A stretch of DNA of 64,000 bases from an uncultured Oceanospirillaceae bacterium (GCA_913057435.1 CAJXNY010000030.1:1-64000), one strand, 5' to 3'. Shown: positions 8,637-18,805, numbered from the stretch's first letter. The notes: a model not told the origin generated them from the letters alone. Program-made: numbers and translations.

Positions 8637-9314
8637 TTACTCTTCTTTCGCACCCAGCTCAAGCAAAGTTGCATTGCCGCCCACCGCCGTGGTGTTGTCG
8701 GTGCGGGTACGCTCGGTGATAAAGCGCAGCAGGTAGTACGGGCTGGCAATTTGCGCCAGGCCGGACAGATCCGTTTCGCTGATCAGTTGTGCCAGGTTTC
8801 CGTTGCGGGCCGTCAGTTGCTGGTTCAACTCAGCAATGCTGGCGTCGTTTGCCGTGATGGCCACACCGGCCAGCCGTGGCTGGCTGATCAGATTTTCTGG
8901 CAGTGTCTGAGCATCCAGTGTCTGTGCAACACCCTGCGGGCAACCGGCGGCTGTCAGCAGCTGAATCAGGTTGTTATGACCCAGCACGATGATCACATTG
9001 CCAGCGATCAGTGCCGCCGTCAGCTGGCCGACCATGGCACAGCTGTGCGCGTTTTCGTCAGTGCTGAGTACGAACAGGCCGCGACCCGCAGTGGACAGCA
9101 CATTGGCTTCACCGGTCGGCCCTGGCAGTTCGATCGGCTGGCCAATCTGGGTCATGGCATTGGCGATTTGCCAGCGCACCATCGCGGCACGTTCTGCGTC
9201 CAGCGCATCGGCGAAACGGTCCAGGATCTGGCCACGCATCTCGGTGCCCAGCGCGTCCCAGCTTTCCCACTGGTCCAGCGTGGCATCGACAAGGGTCTGA
9301 ATTGAAGTGCTCAT
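8637..9314 (-). CDS. Detached PutA C-terminal ALDH-like domain with conserved C-terminal motif
   Basis: Protein of 225 residues that starts on the base where putA stops (TGATG), so it is translationally coupled. The middle (MVGQLTAALIAGNVIIVLG) resembles the cofactor-binding part of aldehyde dehydrogenases, but there is no catalytic Cys in a GQxC setting and no catalytic Glu. The end (SPYYLLRFITERTRTDNTT, then VGGNATLL) matches the conserved C-terminal motif of long PutA proteins, which closes the substrate tunnel. In those proteins this inactive ALDH-superfamily domain is fused to the enzyme; here it is a separate chain. It probably docks on PutA. The fold assignment is by pattern. Confidence 0.75.
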   Translation of the reverse strand: MSTSIQTLVDATLDQWESWDALGTEMRGQILDRFADALDAERAAMVRWQIANAMTQIGQPIELPGPTGEANVLSTAGRGLFVLSTDENAHSCAMVGQLTAALIAGNVIIVLGHNNLIQLLTAAGCPQGVAQTLDAQTLPENLISQPRLAGVAITANDASIAELNQQLTARNGNLAQLISETDLSGLAQIASPYYLLRFITERTRTDNTTAVGGNATLLELGAKEE

Positions 9315-12300
9315 CAGGCATTACCTCCAGTGCTGATCTGTTCTTGAGTGAAGCGCAGCAGGTAGCGGGGGCCGCCTGCTTTAGGGCCGGTGCCCGACAG
9401 GCCCTGGCCACCGAACGGCTGTACGCCAACCACTGCACCGATCTGATCACGGTTGATGTAGGTGTTACCGACGCGGGTGCGGCGGGCGATACGGTCAGCG
9501 GTGCCGGTGTTGCGGCTGTGAACACCCAGCGTCAGGCCGAAGCCGGTAGCATTGATGCTGTCGATTACCTGGTCCAGCTCGCTGGCTTTGTAGCGCACTA
9601 CGTGCAGAATCGGCCCGAACTGTTCTTTTTGCAGCTGGTGGATACCGTCGATTTCAAACGCCGTCGGTGCCACAAAGGTGCCGTTAACACAGTCGTCAGA
9701 CAGCGGGGTCTCACCGATCAGGGTGGCCTGCTGTTTCATCTTGTCGATATGTGCCTGCAGGCCTGCGCGCGCGCCTTCGTCGATAACCGGGCCAACATCG
9801 GTGCTGTGCTTGTAGGGCAGGCCAACCACCTGCTCGGCCATGGCACCTTTAATCATTGGAATCACCCGGTCGGCAATGTCCGTCTGCACAAACAGCACCC
9901 GCAGTGCAGAACAGCGCTGACCGGCAGAGGCAAAGGCGGAACCGACGACATCACGTACCACCTGTTCTGGCAGTGAGGTGGAGTCGATGATCATGGCGTT
10001 CTGGCCGCCGGTTTCGGCGATCAGTGGGGCCGGGGCGCAGTCGCGCTGGGCCAGTGAGCGGTTGATCAGCTGAGCGGTTTCGGTGGAGCCGGTGAAGGCC
10101 ACCCCGGCGATCCGTGGGTCACGGGTCAGCGGTGCGCCAACAGTCGCGCCGTCACCTGGCAGCAGGGCGATGGCACCGGCCGGAATGCCGGTTTCCAGCA
10201 GCAGCTGGATGGCACGCACGGCGATCAGGCTGGTCTGTTCGGCAGGTTTGGCGATAACACAGTTACCGGCCGCCAGTGCCGCACTGATCTGACCAAGGAA
10301 GATGGCCAGCGGGAAGTTCCATGGGCTGATGCACAGGAAGATACCGCGACCACGCAGCTCAACCTGCTGGGCCTGACCATCAAAACGGTTGATGGTCTGT
10401 GGCTGCAGTTTGCTGCGCGCTTCATTGGCGTAGTAACGACAGAAATCCACCGCTTCACGGATCTCATCGATGCTGTCCTGGATGGTTTTGCCCGCTTCGC
10501 GGTGGCACAGGGCAACCAGCTCGGCTTCGTTCTGTTCCAGCTGGTCGGCCAGCTTGTCCAGGTAGCCTGCACGCTGTTCTGCTGGTGTCGCCTGCCAGCT
10601 TGGCAGTTGAGCGGTGGCAAAATCCAGCGCTTCGTTTACTTCCTCGGCACCGGCCCAGTAGTTCTGGCCGACCGTCTGGCGACGGTCGTAAGGTGACGTG
10701 ACGGTGTTTATCTGTGCGGTTTCACGCAGCTGGCCGTTAATCAGCGGGCCGCCGGTCCACTGTTGATCCATAAAGGTATCAACCGCAGCCTTGTAGGGCT
10801 GCCACTGGTAATCAATCTCGATGTTAGGGCCGCGTGAATTCAGACGGTCTGCAAACAGATTACGTGGCTGCGGAATGTACGGGTTGGCCAGTTCTTTACG
10901 GCTGTTCAGGGTGTCGACCGGGTGGTGTACCAGGTCAGCGACCGGGCAGCGTGCATCCACCAGACGGTGGACAAACGAGCTGTTGGCACCGTTTTCCAGC
11001 AGGCGACGCACCAGATACGGCAGCAGATCTTTATGGCTGCCAACCGGGGCATAGATGCGCACATTGGCGTCGTGTTTTTCCAGCACGGTGTTGTACAGGG
11101 CATCGCCCATGCCGTGCAGGCGCTGGAACTCAAAGTCCTTGTGCTCAGCGATGTTTACAATTGCCGCCACAGTGTGGGCATTGTGGCTGGCAAACTGTGG
11201 GTAGATCTTGCCGCGTACTGGCGCACTCAGCAGGAAGCGAGCACAGGCCAGGTAGGACACATCGGTGGCTTCTTTACGGGTAAATACCGGGTAGCCGGAC
11301 AGACCACGCTGTTGACACTCCTTGATCTCGGAGTCCCAGTAGGCCCCTTTCACCAGCCGAACCGGGATGCGATCACCCTGCTCACCGGCCAGCGCCGTCA
11401 GCCAGCTCAGTACTGGCAGTGCGCGCTTGGAGTAAGCCTGGATAACCAGACCAAAATTGCCCCAGCCCTGACTGGCCGGATCGCGGTACAGTTTTTCGAA
11501 CAGTTCCAGCGACATTTCCAGCCGGTCAGCTTCTTCAGCATCAATGGTGATGCCGACATCCAGCGCCCGTGCCTGGCTGATCAGCTGCAGCACACGGATG
11601 AACAGTTCGTCCATCACCCGTGCCTGCTGGCCCACTTCATAGCGCGGGTGTAGTGCCGACAGTTTGATCGAGATCGTCGGACGCGGGCTGGTACCGGTGT
11701 AGCTGTCTTTGCCGATCGAGGTGATCGCACGGCTGTAGTCGTCGAAGTACTTCTGCGCGTCACTGGCGGTCAGTGCGGCTTCACCCAGCATATCGAACGA
11801 ATAGGTGTAGCCTTTATCGCGGTAGTTTTTACCACGCTTGAGGGCTTCGCCCATGTCACGGCCCAGGACAAACTGGAAGCCCATGATTTTCATCGCCTGG
11901 TGCATCGCTTTACGGATCACTGGCTCGGAGCATTTATTAACCAGACGGTTGATAACGTTCGACGGGCTGCCATCTTCCTTGCTGTCCAGGGTGACGACTT
12001 TACCGGTCAGCATCAGGCCCCAGGTGGAGGCGTTGACGAACAGAGAGTCGGAGTTTTTCAGATGCGATTTCCAGTCGGCAACGCTCAGCTTGTCACGGAT
12101 CAGCGCATCGGCCGTGTCAGCATCGGGCACACGCATCAACGCTTCAGCCAGACACATCAGCAGAATACCTTCATGGGTATCCAGGCTGTATTCCAGCAGC
12201 AGAGAGTCAATCATCTGGATGGCATTATCGTCGGCCCGTACCTGCTCAATCAGGTCGGTAGCGCTGCGCGTGGTGTTCGCCAGCTCATCGACGCCAGGTT

Positions 12301-12430
12301 GCGCCAGTGGCAGCAACTGCTGCAGCCATTGGGATTCATCTACCGCGTACAGCGGTGAGATCAGTGGCCAGATTTCGGCACACTTGCGCGCGGTAAATTC
12401 CGGCTTCAGCACATCAATCGCGTTGAACAT
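9314..12430 (-). CDS. putA: Bifunctional proline dehydrogenase / pyrroline-5-carboxylate dehydrogenase PutA (short form)
   Basis: Enzyme of 1038 residues that oxidises proline to glutamate in two steps, using FAD and then NAD. The proline dehydrogenase half (about 200-510) shows KLSALHPRYE, LVKGAYWDSEIK and FASHNAHTVAAI. The pyrroline-5-carboxylate dehydrogenase half (about 560-1025) has the catalytic Cys in SAGQRCSALR and Glu in LIAETGGQNA. The N-terminus lacks the ribbon-helix-helix DNA-binding domain of the E. coli protein, so it should not repress its own gene. The C-terminal domain of long PutA proteins is missing and follows as the next gene. The start has GGACGGAG before the ATG. An AraC-type regulator lies just upstream. 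Confidence 0.96.
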   Translation of the reverse strand: MFNAIDVLKPEFTARKCAEIWPLISPLYAVDESQWLQQLLPLAQPGVDELANTTRSATDLIEQVRADDNAIQMIDSLLLEYSLDTHEGILLMCLAEALMRVPDADTADALIRDKLSVADWKSHLKNSDSLFVNASTWGLMLTGKVVTLDSKEDGSPSNVINRLVNKCSEPVIRKAMHQAMKIMGFQFVLGRDMGEALKRGKNYRDKGYTYSFDMLGEAALTASDAQKYFDDYSRAITSIGKDSYTGTSPRPTISIKLSALHPRYEVGQQARVMDELFIRVLQLISQARALDVGITIDAEEADRLEMSLELFEKLYRDPASQGWGNFGLVIQAYSKRALPVLSWLTALAGEQGDRIPVRLVKGAYWDSEIKECQQRGLSGYPVFTRKEATDVSYLACARFLLSAPVRGKIYPQFASHNAHTVAAIVNIAEHKDFEFQRLHGMGDALYNTVLEKHDANVRIYAPVGSHKDLLPYLVRRLLENGANSSFVHRLVDARCPVADLVHHPVDTLNSRKELANPYIPQPRNLFADRLNSRGPNIEIDYQWQPYKAAVDTFMDQQWTGGPLINGQLRETAQINTVTSPYDRRQTVGQNYWAGAEEVNEALDFATAQLPSWQATPAEQRAGYLDKLADQLEQNEAELVALCHREAGKTIQDSIDEIREAVDFCRYYANEARSKLQPQTINRFDGQAQQVELRGRGIFLCISPWNFPLAIFLGQISAALAAGNCVIAKPAEQTSLIAVRAIQLLLETGIPAGAIALLPGDGATVGAPLTRDPRIAGVAFTGSTETAQLINRSLAQRDCAPAPLIAETGGQNAMIIDSTSLPEQVVRDVVGSAFASAGQRCSALRVLFVQTDIADRVIPMIKGAMAEQVVGLPYKHSTDVGPVIDEGARAGLQAHIDKMKQQATLIGETPLSDDCVNGTFVAPTAFEIDGIHQLQKEQFGPILHVVRYKASELDQVIDSINATGFGLTLGVHSRNTGTADRIARRTRVGNTYINRDQIGAVVGVQPFGGQGLSGTGPKAGGPRYLLRFTQEQISTGGNA

Positions 12431-12454
12431 AGCACTCCGTCCTCAGCATCCGGT

Positions 12455-12471
12455 GGCCAGCCTGGCTGGCC
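12455..12471. promoter_or_regulatory. Perfect palindrome upstream of putA
   Basis: GGCCAGCC-T-GGCTGGCC, an 8-1-8 perfect inverted repeat, begins 25 bases before the putA start. It may be an operator for a dimeric regulator or a hairpin in the putA leader close to the ribosome site. It has the only perfect arms of this length that I noticed in the 238-base gap between the AraC gene and putA. Confidence 0.35.
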
Positions 12472-12668
12472 GGTCTGGAATCTTGTTGTAATAGAGGATG
12501 GCACTTTAGTGATGAAACGGTGATCGGTCTTGCACAAAGCGCCGGAGTTTTTGCAGAAAGCTCTGGCGTCAGGCGCTATTGAACAGGTGGGGTTTTGAGC
12601 CCGGCGACCGTGTCATCATCTGGGAGTTGACAGGATGTCGCCGTAAAAAGACGCTGGATGGGTGAACG

Positions 12669-13436
12669 TTAACCCTGACCTGGCTGTGCGCTGCGCCGGA
12701 AGCGGGCCGGGGTAGTGCCGTAACGGCGTTTGAAAGCGTTGGTCAGGGCGCTCTGGCTGCTGAAGCCGCAGCGGTCGCTGATCTGAGACAGTGCCCGGCC
12801 CTGCTCCAGATAATGCCGGGCGCGGCGCAGTCGCTGTTCCATCAGGTACTGGTGCGGGGTCATATTGTTCTGCCGTTTGAACAGTTCATGGAACTGGCTC
12901 TGGCTGAGGCAGGCCAGCCCGGCCAGCTGACCGACGCTGATTTTACGGTGCAGGTGCAGGCGGATATAGTCATCGATCAGATCCATATCGATCTGGCCGG
13001 TGATCCGCTGGGCGGGAATTTCCAGTTGATGCTGCAGGGCGCAGAGCAGGGTATTACCGCAGGCACGGGCCAGCAGATCATCCTGTGGGTGATGCTGTAA
13101 TTCACGCCCCAGTGCCCCGGCCAGCACCTGTAACTGGCTGCTCATATTAAAATAGCTGGCGTTATCAAACAGGCGGCTGATCAGCTCATATTCCTGCTGG
13201 CTATAATGCAGATTCCATGGCAGGTTAACCACCATAATCTGGTTGCTGCCTAGTCCGGCAAAGGCGTGATCCGTCGTCGATGGCACCAGGCAACCACCGC
13301 CAGCCGTGATATGCTGCCCCAGCCCGGCAATATTGAACTCCGTATCACCATACATGCCCAGTACCAGCTGGTGGTACTCGTGATCGTGGGTATGGGCGTC
13401 GCCCGGCAGACTCATAACTTCAGCGGATGTAACCAT
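12669..13436 (-). CDS. AraC-family regulator, probable activator of proline use
   Basis: Transcription factor with an N-terminal cupin-like sensing domain (HTHDHEYHQLVLG, a His-rich start typical of such cupins) and a C-terminal pair of helix-turn-helix motifs (KISVGQLAGLACLSQSQFHELFKR and the following LSQISDRCGFSSQSALTNAFKR). It is transcribed toward putA, which starts 238 bases downstream. In Pseudomonas a similar AraC-type protein (PruR) activates putA and putP, and this PutA lacks its own DNA-binding domain, so the same role is likely but inferred. The ATG at 13436 is preferred because an upstream TTG at 13493 adds residues unlike the family. Neither start has a good ribosome site. Confidence 0.8.
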   Translation of the reverse strand: MVTSAEVMSLPGDAHTHDHEYHQLVLGMYGDTEFNIAGLGQHITAGGGCLVPSTTDHAFAGLGSNQIMVVNLPWNLHYSQQEYELISRLFDNASYFNMSSQLQVLAGALGRELQHHPQDDLLARACGNTLLCALQHQLEIPAQRITGQIDMDLIDDYIRLHLHRKISVGQLAGLACLSQSQFHELFKRQNNMTPHQYLMEQRLRRARHYLEQGRALSQISDRCGFSSQSALTNAFKRRYGTTPARFRRSAQPGQG

Positions 13437-13719
13437 CAGACAGTGCCAGCATTTAGTGTGGTTATGATTGGGGGCGAGCGGTGGCTCAAGCAACCATTGT
13501 ACCGACTGTTTTCTGTACAGTCAGCATAAAATGAGAACCATTCCTGACTGTATTTGCCTGGCTCTGCTGTCTGTCAGCATCGGCGGTGGCACTGATAGCG
13601 ACTATTCTTTTGCGACCGCTCAAGTTTTGGGGCCTTCATCTGGCCGGTGAGTCGGGTACAATGTGCGCAGCAAATTTTTCGCGGGCCCGAGCCCGACCTG
13701 GACAAGTTGAGAGAAGACG

Positions 13720-14784
13720 ATGGCTGAACTGAAGAATGATCGCTTTCTGCGAGCGCTGCTGCGCGAGCCGGTTGACTGCACACCGGTATGGATGATGCGC
13801 CAGGCAGGCCGCTACCTGCCAGAATATCGGGCCACCCGTGCCCAGGCCGGTGACTTCCTCAGCCTGTGCAAAAACAAGGAGCTGGCCTGTGAAGTAACGA
13901 TCCAGCCGCTGGAACGTTACGATCTGGATGCTGCCATCCTGTTTTCAGATATCCTGACCATTCCTGATGCGATGGGGCTGGGGCTGTATTTTGCCGAAGG
14001 CGAAGGCCCACGTTTTAAAAAAGTGGTGCGTACTGAACAGGATGTGGCTGATTTGCCGGTGCCAGATTCGGCTAGTGACCTGGACTACGTGATGAACGCA
14101 GTCAAAGAGATCCGCCGTGAACTTAACGGCCGGGTGCCGCTGATCGGTTTCTCCGGCAGCCCATGGACGCTGGCGACCTATATGGTTGAAGGCGGTTCCT
14201 CCAAGGACTTCCGTCATATCAAGAAAATGATGTACGCCACGCCGGAAGTCCTGCACGAACTGCTGCGCAAACTGGCGCTGTCAGTGACGGATTACCTGAA
14301 TGAGCAGATCCGCAGTGGCGCTCAGGCGGTGCAGATTTTTGATACCTGGGGCGGCGCGCTGAGCGGCCCTATGTACCGTGAGTTCTCCCTCAAATACATG
14401 CAGCAGATCGTTTCCGGGCTAATCCGTGAGCACGATGGCCGCAAGGTACCCGTGATCATGTTTACCAAAAACGGTGGTCAATGGCTGGAATCCATCGCTG
14501 AAGCCGGTGCTGATGCACTGGGTCTGGACTGGACTACGGATATCGGCAATGCCCGTGCCCGGGTCGGTGACAAGGTGGCCCTGCAGGGCAATATGGACCC
14601 GAGCGTACTGTACGCACCGGAGTCCCGTATCCGTGAAGAAGTGGAACTGATTCTGTCCAGCTATGGCAGTGGCCCTGGCCATGTCTTCAACCTGGGTCAT
14701 GGTATCCATCAGTTTGTGGACCCGGCTCAGCCGAAGTTCTTTGTGGATGCGGTGCACGAGTTGAGTGCCAAGTATCACGGTTAA
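13720..14784 (+). CDS. hemE: Uroporphyrinogen decarboxylase HemE
   Basis: Cytoplasmic heme-pathway enzyme of 354 residues, the standard length. It removes four carboxyl groups from uroporphyrinogen III to give coproporphyrinogen III and needs no cofactor. Signature motifs are [14 protein letters not shown] near the N-terminus and [17 protein letters not shown] in the middle, plus the catalytic Asp in [15 protein letters not shown]. The start has GAGAGAAG before the ATG. Transcribed alone: the divergent AraC gene lies upstream and an intrinsic terminator directly follows the stop. Confidence 0.97.
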   Translation: MAELKNDRFLRALLREPVDCTPVWMMRQAGRYLPEYRATRAQAGDFLSLCKNKELACEVTIQPLERYDLDAAILFSDILTIPDAMGLGLYFAEGEGPRFKKVVRTEQDVADLPVPDSASDLDYVMNAVKEIRRELNGRVPLIGFSGSPWTLATYMVEGGSSKDFRHIKKMMYATPEVLHELLRKLALSVTDYLNEQIRSGAQAVQIFDTWGGALSGPMYREFSLKYMQQIVSGLIREHDGRKVPVIMFTKNGGQWLESIAEAGADALGLDWTTDIGNARARVGDKVALQGNMDPSVLYAPESRIREEVELILSSYGSGPGHVFNLGHGIHQFVDPAQPKFFVDAVHELSAKYHG

Positions 14785-14793
14785 TGATGATTG

Positions 14794-14818
14794 AAAGGCT
14801 CCCACGGGAGCCTTTTTT
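14794..14818 (+). terminator. Terminator of hemE
   Basis: Ten base pairs, AAAGGCTCCC with GGGAGCCTTT around a two-base spacer (the real loop is probably four bases), running into a T stretch nine bases after the hemE stop. Classic intrinsic terminator. Confidence 0.9.
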
Positions 14819-14932
14819 ATTGCCTGAATCTCTGAAATTTCGATGCTATATACCCTGGTAAGGGTGTCAGCTATTTATCTTTGGTTTACACTTTGGTCGA
14901 ACCGCTAACTACGCAGACTTCACTACACGCCC

Positions 14933-15589
14933 ATGTCCGATATACAGAAAATTATTGAAGGTAACCGCCAGTGGGCGGAACGTACCCGTACCCATGCCCC
15001 TGACTTTTTTGCCGCGATTGCTCAGCAGCAAAGTCCTGATTATCTCTGGATCGGCTGTTCTGATAGCCGAGTGCCGGCCAATGAAATTGTGGATATGTTG
15101 CCGGGTGATATTTTTGTTCACCGTAATGTCTCCAATCTGGTATTGCACTCTGATATGAACTGCCTGTCGGTGGTGCAATATGCGGTGCAGGTCTTGAAGG
15201 TGAAGCAGATTATGGTGGTGGGTCACTATGGGTGTGGTGGGGTAAAAGCCGCGCTGGAAGATACCCCGCTGGGGCTGATCGGTAACTGGCTACGTCATAT
15301 CCGTGATGTGGCGATGAAACACAAAGCTATCTTGAGCCGCTGCACCACCGAAGAAAATCTGCTGGACCGGCTGTGTGAGCTTAATGTGCTGGAACAGAGC
15401 TATAACCTGTGCAATACCACCATGGTGCAGGAAGCCTGGCGCAGCGGTCAGCAGCTGGAGGTTAACGGCCTGGTGTATGGCCTGGATGACGGTTTATTGC
15501 AGGAGCTGAACTTCTGCAACGATGAACCCGACGGAGTGGAAACCCGGCTGGCAGAAGCGGTGGAAGCGGTGGCTGCATTGTGCCGTTGA
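14933..15589 (+). CDS. can: Beta-class carbonic anhydrase
   Basis: Zinc enzyme of 218 residues that interconverts CO2 and bicarbonate in the cytoplasm. The zinc ligands match E. coli Can position for position: Cys42 and Asp44 in GCSDSRVP, and His98 and Cys101 in VGHYGCGGV. The Asp44-Arg46 dyad is present. Bicarbonate is needed for carboxylation reactions in fatty acid, nucleotide and arginine synthesis. It is a single gene after the hemE terminator. No regulatory site is evident. Confidence 0.95.
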   Translation: MSDIQKIIEGNRQWAERTRTHAPDFFAAIAQQQSPDYLWIGCSDSRVPANEIVDMLPGDIFVHRNVSNLVLHSDMNCLSVVQYAVQVLKVKQIMVVGHYGCGGVKAALEDTPLGLIGNWLRHIRDVAMKHKAILSRCTTEENLLDRLCELNVLEQSYNLCNTTMVQEAWRSGQQLEVNGLVYGLDDGLLQELNFCNDEPDGVETRLAEAVEAVAALCR

Positions 15590-15696
15590 AGCGGGCCAAT
15601 AATTGATAGAAGAAAGTCCCTGCTCTCAGGCAGACAGAAATAGATACGCTACCTATACTGGAAAAACGTGTTTATTGCCTGGCAGGGACTTACGGA

Positions 15697-18600
15697 ATGC
15701 CGCTACTGGAGCGCCTCTGGCGCAACCTTCAATTTCGCGTTAATTTTCTCTTTGCAACGGCCCTGTTGCTGAGTCTGGCGGCCGTGCTGGCCGTATTCCT
15801 GCTATTTGGCAAGGACATGCTGGTGGAGCGTGATCGCAAGCTGGTTGAGCAGACTGGCGCGCTGGTGGTTGCCGAGCTGGAAGCCCAGCTGACCCACGCT
15901 GAAACCCTGGTACAATCCATTGCCAGTGCTGCGGCCGCCGTGCCCCTGTCCCCAGAACCGCTGAATCAGTTGCTCTATCAGCAATTGGCCGATAGTCAGT
16001 ACCCTGAGTTTATTGCCGGTGGCGGCATCTGGCCAGAGCCCGGCATGCTGGTGCCGGGTACTGAACGTGCCAGCCTGTTCTGGGGCCGCGATGTTGACGG
16101 CGAGCTGCAATTTTTTGATGATTACAATCAGGCCGATGAGCCTGCCTACTCTCGTACCGAATGGTACGTCCCGGTACGTTATTTAAAATCCCGCCACTGT
16201 TACTGGTCTCGCGCCTACGCAGACCCCTATACCTTAGTGCCGATGGTAACCTGTTCTGCGCCGGTTCGCCGCCAGGGTGTGTTCTGGGGGGTGGCCACGG
16301 TCGATGTGAAACTGGCGGGCATGACGGCATTTCTGGGGCAGCGGCTGGCGGATATTGGTGGCTATGGGGTGTTGCTGGATCGCAATGAAAGCCTGATAGC
16401 ATTGCCGAAACTGGCTGATGGCAGTATTGCCGCGATTGCGCTGACAGATCGTACCGGCCTGGATTATCGTCAGATCTGGCTGGATGGTGATTTCAAACCA
16501 TTGCATCAGATGATGCAGCAGCAGCTGAAGGTTCCCCAGGATAAGCCTCGGCTGCGCCTGCAGAGCAAACTATTAGCACAGTCGGATGATATCGATCAGC
16601 ACGAAGCGATGCAGATTGCAGACTACCTGCTGACCCATGTGGGGGCAGATCATTCAGGTGCACTGCCGACTCAGACGCTGATGCTCAGTGATGATCCTTT
16701 GCTCTCTGAACGGGCACAGGTGAGCCTGATCAGCCTGCCCCATGCGGGCTGGCTGCTTGCTGTGGTGGTGCCTGACCGAATTGCGGTGGCGAATGCCGAT
16801 CGACTGGCATTCCAGGGTATGGCGGCGCTGGTCGGGGCGGTGTTGATGGGGCTGTTGCTGGTGGGTTATCAGGTGCAGAACACGCTGGTGGTACCACTGA
16901 AATCAATGATCCGTCGATTGCGGATTTCCGGGGCAGAACCGGTCCGGCTGAACGAGGATGCCGGGTTCGAACTAGGTCAGCTGGCCCAGGCGTATAATCA
17001 GCAACAGCAAGCGCTACAAGCCTCCCAGGCGGTTATCAATGAGTCCCGCCTTTGCCTGCAAAGCATGATGGATACCGCAACCGACGGTATCGTTACATTG
17101 GACCCGGCCGGTCATATCCTGGAAATAAACCCTTCAGCAGCACAGTTACTGGGCGATGGTGCTGAGTGCCTGCGGGGTACGGACTTTTGTCAGTTATTCA
17201 GTTGTGAAGCCCAGGCGACGGTGGTCGAGGGGCTGGAGCAGATTATTAATACCCAGCAGCAGCGAATTTCCCAGCTTGAAGCCGTAATGCGTCAGCCAGC
17301 AATGCCGTTGTATATCGAGCTGTCTATGAGTGGCTGGCAGGCTGCGGGACGATCCCACATTACGGTATTCATGCGTGATATCACCGAACGTAAAACCGCT
17401 GAGCAACGGGTGCACTATATGGCCACCCGTGACAGCCTGACCGGGCTCTATAACCGTTATCAGTTGGCGGAGCGGCTGACGACAGGGCTCAAAGTCGCGC
17501 AGCGTCATGCACAGAAACTGGCGGTACTGTTTATCGATCTGGATCACTTCAAGGATGTTAATGACCGGCTGGGCCATCAGGCGGGTGATCAGTTATTGAT
17601 GGGGGTCGCTGAGCGGTTACTGCTTAGCCGCAGAGCAGAGGACTCTGTCGCCCGGCTGGGGGGGGATGAGTTTGCTGTGGTGTTGCAGGATATTCAGCAG
17701 ACCGGTGATGCCAGTGCCACCGCTGAACAGATTGTACAGTTGCTACTGCAGCCGTTCTGGATTGAGGGCCAGGCCTGCCATATTGGGGCCAGTGTCGGCA
17801 TTACACTGTATCCGGACAATGCGAGCAATGCTGAAGAGTTGCTCAAACAGGCGGACAGCGCCATGTATCTGGCAAAAGCAGAAGGGCGCAATACCTGGCG
17901 CTTTTATGCCCCGGAACAGCATCAGAAACAGCAGCAGCGTCGACATATGCTGGCCGAACTGGCTGAGGCGATTTCCCGGCAGCAACTGATACTGTTTTAT
18001 CAGCCGATGGTGATGGCGTGTACGACTGACCCTCGTTGTGCGCCGGTATCCTTTGAAGCGTTACTGCGCTGGCAGCATCCAGAGTTTGGCATGGTGCCAC
18101 CGATGGTGCTGGTGCCACTGGCAGAGGAAGCGGGACTGATGGCGGACATCGGCCACTGGGTGCTGGAGCAGGCCTGCGCACAGCTGGCGCAGTGGCAGAA
18201 TGAAGGGCTCGGCTTATGTCAGCTATCGGTTAATGTCTCGACTCAGCAGTTGCAACAGAAAACATTTGAAGCCGGTTTGCGCCGACTGCTGGAAACTTAT
18301 CAGTTGTCCGCTGAGCAGGTTCGGCTGGAGATCACCGAGTCATTATTGATCAGTGAGGGCTGTGCCGAGCAGATGCATCGTCTGGCTGAGTTGGGGGCGA
18401 CGCTGGCAATCGATGATTTCGGTACCGGGTATTCCAGCCTCAGCTACTTACAGCAGTTTCCGGTGGGAGTGATTAAACTGGACCGCTCGTTTGTGGATGG
18501 CGTAGATGTCTCCGGTGCCAGTCAGACTATCTGTCAGGCGGTGATCTCACTGGCCCATAATCTGGGTATAGAAGTGGTAGCCGAAGGGGTGGAGACCGCA

Positions 18601-18753
18601 CAGCAACAACAGATGTTGCAGCGGATGAGTTGTGATCAGTTACAGGGCAATCTGTTTACCCGGCCCGTTCCTGCTGATCAGGCGATCCTGTGGTTACAGA
18701 CATACCGGCGTAGCCCGGCTAATGCGGTTCAGGCGATGGGCTGGAATATTTAG
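15697..18753 (+). CDS. Membrane sensor with Cache, HAMP, PAS, GGDEF and EAL domains
   Basis: c-di-GMP enzyme of 1018 residues. Order: membrane segment near 12-34, periplasmic Cache-like sensor at about 40-330, second membrane segment near 369-392, HAMP linker, PAS domain at about 450-560, GGDEF domain with LGGDEFAVVL near 655, and EAL domain with FEALLRW near 786. The inhibitory RxxD site is present five residues before GGDEF (RAED). The EAL half keeps the key acidic and metal residues (NVS, EITE, DDFGTGYSS, KLDRSFVDG, EGVET). Both halves therefore look able to work, making it a candidate two-way enzyme whose direction is set by a periplasmic ligand. Single gene. Confidence 0.93.
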   Translation: MPLLERLWRNLQFRVNFLFATALLLSLAAVLAVFLLFGKDMLVERDRKLVEQTGALVVAELEAQLTHAETLVQSIASAAAAVPLSPEPLNQLLYQQLADSQYPEFIAGGGIWPEPGMLVPGTERASLFWGRDVDGELQFFDDYNQADEPAYSRTEWYVPVRYLKSRHCYWSRAYADPYTLVPMVTCSAPVRRQGVFWGVATVDVKLAGMTAFLGQRLADIGGYGVLLDRNESLIALPKLADGSIAAIALTDRTGLDYRQIWLDGDFKPLHQMMQQQLKVPQDKPRLRLQSKLLAQSDDIDQHEAMQIADYLLTHVGADHSGALPTQTLMLSDDPLLSERAQVSLISLPHAGWLLAVVVPDRIAVANADRLAFQGMAALVGAVLMGLLLVGYQVQNTLVVPLKSMIRRLRISGAEPVRLNEDAGFELGQLAQAYNQQQQALQASQAVINESRLCLQSMMDTATDGIVTLDPAGHILEINPSAAQLLGDGAECLRGTDFCQLFSCEAQATVVEGLEQIINTQQQRISQLEAVMRQPAMPLYIELSMSGWQAAGRSHITVFMRDITERKTAEQRVHYMATRDSLTGLYNRYQLAERLTTGLKVAQRHAQKLAVLFIDLDHFKDVNDRLGHQAGDQLLMGVAERLLLSRRAEDSVARLGGDEFAVVLQDIQQTGDASATAEQIVQLLLQPFWIEGQACHIGASVGITLYPDNASNAEELLKQADSAMYLAKAEGRNTWRFYAPEQHQKQQQRRHMLAELAEAISRQQLILFYQPMVMACTTDPRCAPVSFEALLRWQHPEFGMVPPMVLVPLAEEAGLMADIGHWVLEQACAQLAQWQNEGLGLCQLSVNVSTQQLQQKTFEAGLRRLLETYQLSAEQVRLEITESLLISEGCAEQMHRLAELGATLAIDDFGTGYSSLSYLQQFPVGVIKLDRSFVDGVDVSGASQTICQAVISLAHNLGIEVVAEGVETAQQQQMLQRMSCDQLQGNLFTRPVPADQAILWLQTYRRSPANAVQAMGWNI

Positions 18754-18768
18754 ACTGATCCTGAGAAG

Positions 18769-18795
18769 CCAGAGCAACCGGAAGGGTTGCTCTGG
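18769..18795. terminator. Hairpin between convergent GGDEF-EAL and metY genes
   Basis: Perfect 11-bp stem CCAGAGCAACC / GGTTGCTCTGG with a 5-base loop in the 52-base gap between two genes that end toward each other. There is no T run, but the position and symmetry suit a two-way terminator. Confidence 0.6.
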
Positions 18796-18805
18796 TGGCA
18801 GGCGG

